A DNA stretch of 64,000 nt, from the NCBI GenBank assembly GCA_938040735.1, contig CALHYE010000007.1:62001-126000 (forward strand). Direction: 5' to 3'. The position numbers were made by a program, and so were the translations under genes. This DNA is from an uncultured Bellilinea sp. (GTDB taxonomy: Bacteria > Chloroflexota > Anaerolineae > Anaerolineales > Anaerolineaceae). This document shows positions 63,338 to 64,000 of this stretch, in pieces. The notes under the pieces were generated by a model, which searched no databases, was not told the DNA's origin, and saw only the letters and a list, made by a program, of their open reading frames with translations. Position 1 is the first letter of the stretch. Each line of letters opens with the position of its first letter.

Positions 63338-63419
63338 GGGGAAGTGCTGGAACTGGCAGACAGGCATGACTTAGGATCATGTGCCGAAAGGCGTGCGGGT
63401 TCAAGTCCCGCCTTCCCCA
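63338..63419 (+). tRNA. tRNA-Leu (UAG anticodon)
   Basis: The acceptor stem pairs GGGGAAG (63338-63344) with CTTCCCC (63412-63418), with A as discriminator at 63419; no CCA is encoded. The anticodon stem-loop CATGA-CTTAGGA-TCATG gives anticodon UAG, and the long variable arm (GTGCCGAAAGGCGT) is that of a class II leucine tRNA. The T arm is GCGGGTTCAAGTCCCGC. Confidence 0.95.
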
Positions 63420-63445
63420 CTCAACTTAAATATCTTCAGACAAGG

Positions 63446-64000
63446 ATGATTAAATTGAAACTCGAAATCCAACCCCGAGATGACCATCAGGTCAATGTGA
63501 TTGCTGAATTTGAGAGCGACCTTTTAGAACAATATAAACGCCGTTCAGCCCGCAAGATTGCCGAAAAAACTCGTATCCCGGGTTTTCGTCCCGGTAAAGC
63601 GCCTTACGATGTGGTGCGTCGTGTCGTGGGAGATGAGGCTCTGATCGAACAAGCCATTGAAGACCTGATTGATGAATACTATCCAAAAATTTTAGAAGAA
63701 GCCCAGCTCAAACCCGGCGCAGCCGGAAATTTAGAAAAAATCCTTAGCCTGGATCCCCCAAAATTTTCCTTCCTTGTTCCCTTAGAGCCGGAAGTGGACT
63801 TAGGCGATTACAAAGAAATTCGTTTGGAATATTCACCTGAGGCTGTGGAAGAACAAGAGGTTACCGACTTCCTAAAGCGTTTGCAAACCAATTACTCTAC
63901 TGCAGAACCGGTGGAGCGCCCCGCTGAAGAGGGCGATCTGGTGTATGTCAAGTTTTCCGGAAGGTTGACCCATCCTGCCGAAGGAGAAGATGAAATTGTT
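63446..64000 (+). CDS. tig: Trigger factor (3' end outside window)
   Basis: The first 185 residues of the ribosome-bound chaperone are seen. The N-terminal domain has the ribosome-binding signature, here PGFRPGKAPYDVVRR, followed by the start of the peptidyl-prolyl isomerase domain (EEGDLVYVKFSG). The frame runs off the window. An AAGGA directly touches the ATG, so the TTG at 63455 (8 bp after AAGGA) may be the true start. It follows the tRNA-Leu gene by 26 bp. Confidence 0.92.
   Translation, partial: MIKLKLEIQPRDDHQVNVIAEFESDLLEQYKRRSARKIAEKTRIPGFRPGKAPYDVVRRVVGDEALIEQAIEDLIDEYYPKILEEAQLKPGAAGNLEKILSLDPPKFSFLVPLEPEVDLGDYKEIRLEYSPEAVEEQEVTDFLKRLQTNYSTAEPVERPAEEGDLVYVKFSGRLTHPAEGEDEIV

Noticed and set aside
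1-64000. Mobile elements, integrase or att sites near tRNA-Leu, and CRISPR arrays
   Set aside because: No transposase, integrase, duplicated tRNA end or repeat-spacer array was found.

Overview
The window reads as a piece of a bacterial chromosome from the phylum Chloroflexota, most likely class Anaerolineae. This is inferred from gene content and protein style: split GcvPA/GcvPB, a DapL-like aminotransferase, a fused ADP-forming acyl-CoA synthetase, a GPH sugar symporter, and medium GC. I could not run a database search. Coding density is high, many genes overlap by a few bases, and I see no insertion sequence, prophage, plasmid origin or CRISPR array.

Layout. 1-6070: the tail of a BMP-type solute-binding protein, its double-domain ABC ATPase (purine nucleoside uptake type), then a xanthine-dehydrogenase-like molybdenum hydroxylase whose genes follow a strongly structured leader. 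6071-13935: a plus-strand run of two glycosyltransferases, an S9 peptidase, an adenosine deaminase and a CrtY-type lycopene cyclase, preceded by two 11-bp direct repeats that look like a CarH/LitR operator. 13941-23769: a mosaic of small transcription units (YdcF-like, TspO/MBR-like, phosphoglycerate mutase, FA2H-like hydroxylase, IMPACT protein, YciI, a glycosyltransferase, a PP2C phosphatase, a methyltransferase, a radical SAM protein). 23849-27343: a tandem glycine riboswitch with its own terminator, then gcvH-gcvPA-gcvPB. 27380-31810: a DJ-1/PfpI protein, a metallophosphoesterase and alaS.

31961-45096 (minus strand) is the most unusual part. A sigma-54 gene (rpoN) with a zinc-ribbon-like insertion, a cytoplasmic PAS-GAF-PAS histidine kinase and an NtrC-type response regulator without a DNA-binding domain form one operon. 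Directly behind it lie a small two-helix membrane protein, a giant 1808-residue TPR protein and a TPR-plus-caspase-like (C25/clan CD) protease. I find a -24/-12 (sigma-54) promoter in front of the small membrane protein gene and a second one in front of rpoN. The locus therefore looks like a self-contained, signal-responsive sigma-54 circuit that switches on a TPR/caspase-like effector operon.

45141-64000 is mostly housekeeping: trmFO, an M28 peptidase, a second histidine kinase, an aminotransferase, hflX, rpmF, secD-secF, a GPH symporter, an SDR threonine-dehydrogenase-like enzyme, htpG, a 2-hydroxyacid dehydrogenase, an ADP-forming acyl-CoA synthetase, tRNA-Leu(UAG) and the start of trigger factor. 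Together the metabolic genes suit an anaerobic or micro-aerobic heterotroph that salvages purines, degrades threonine and glycine, and can conserve ATP from acyl-CoA.
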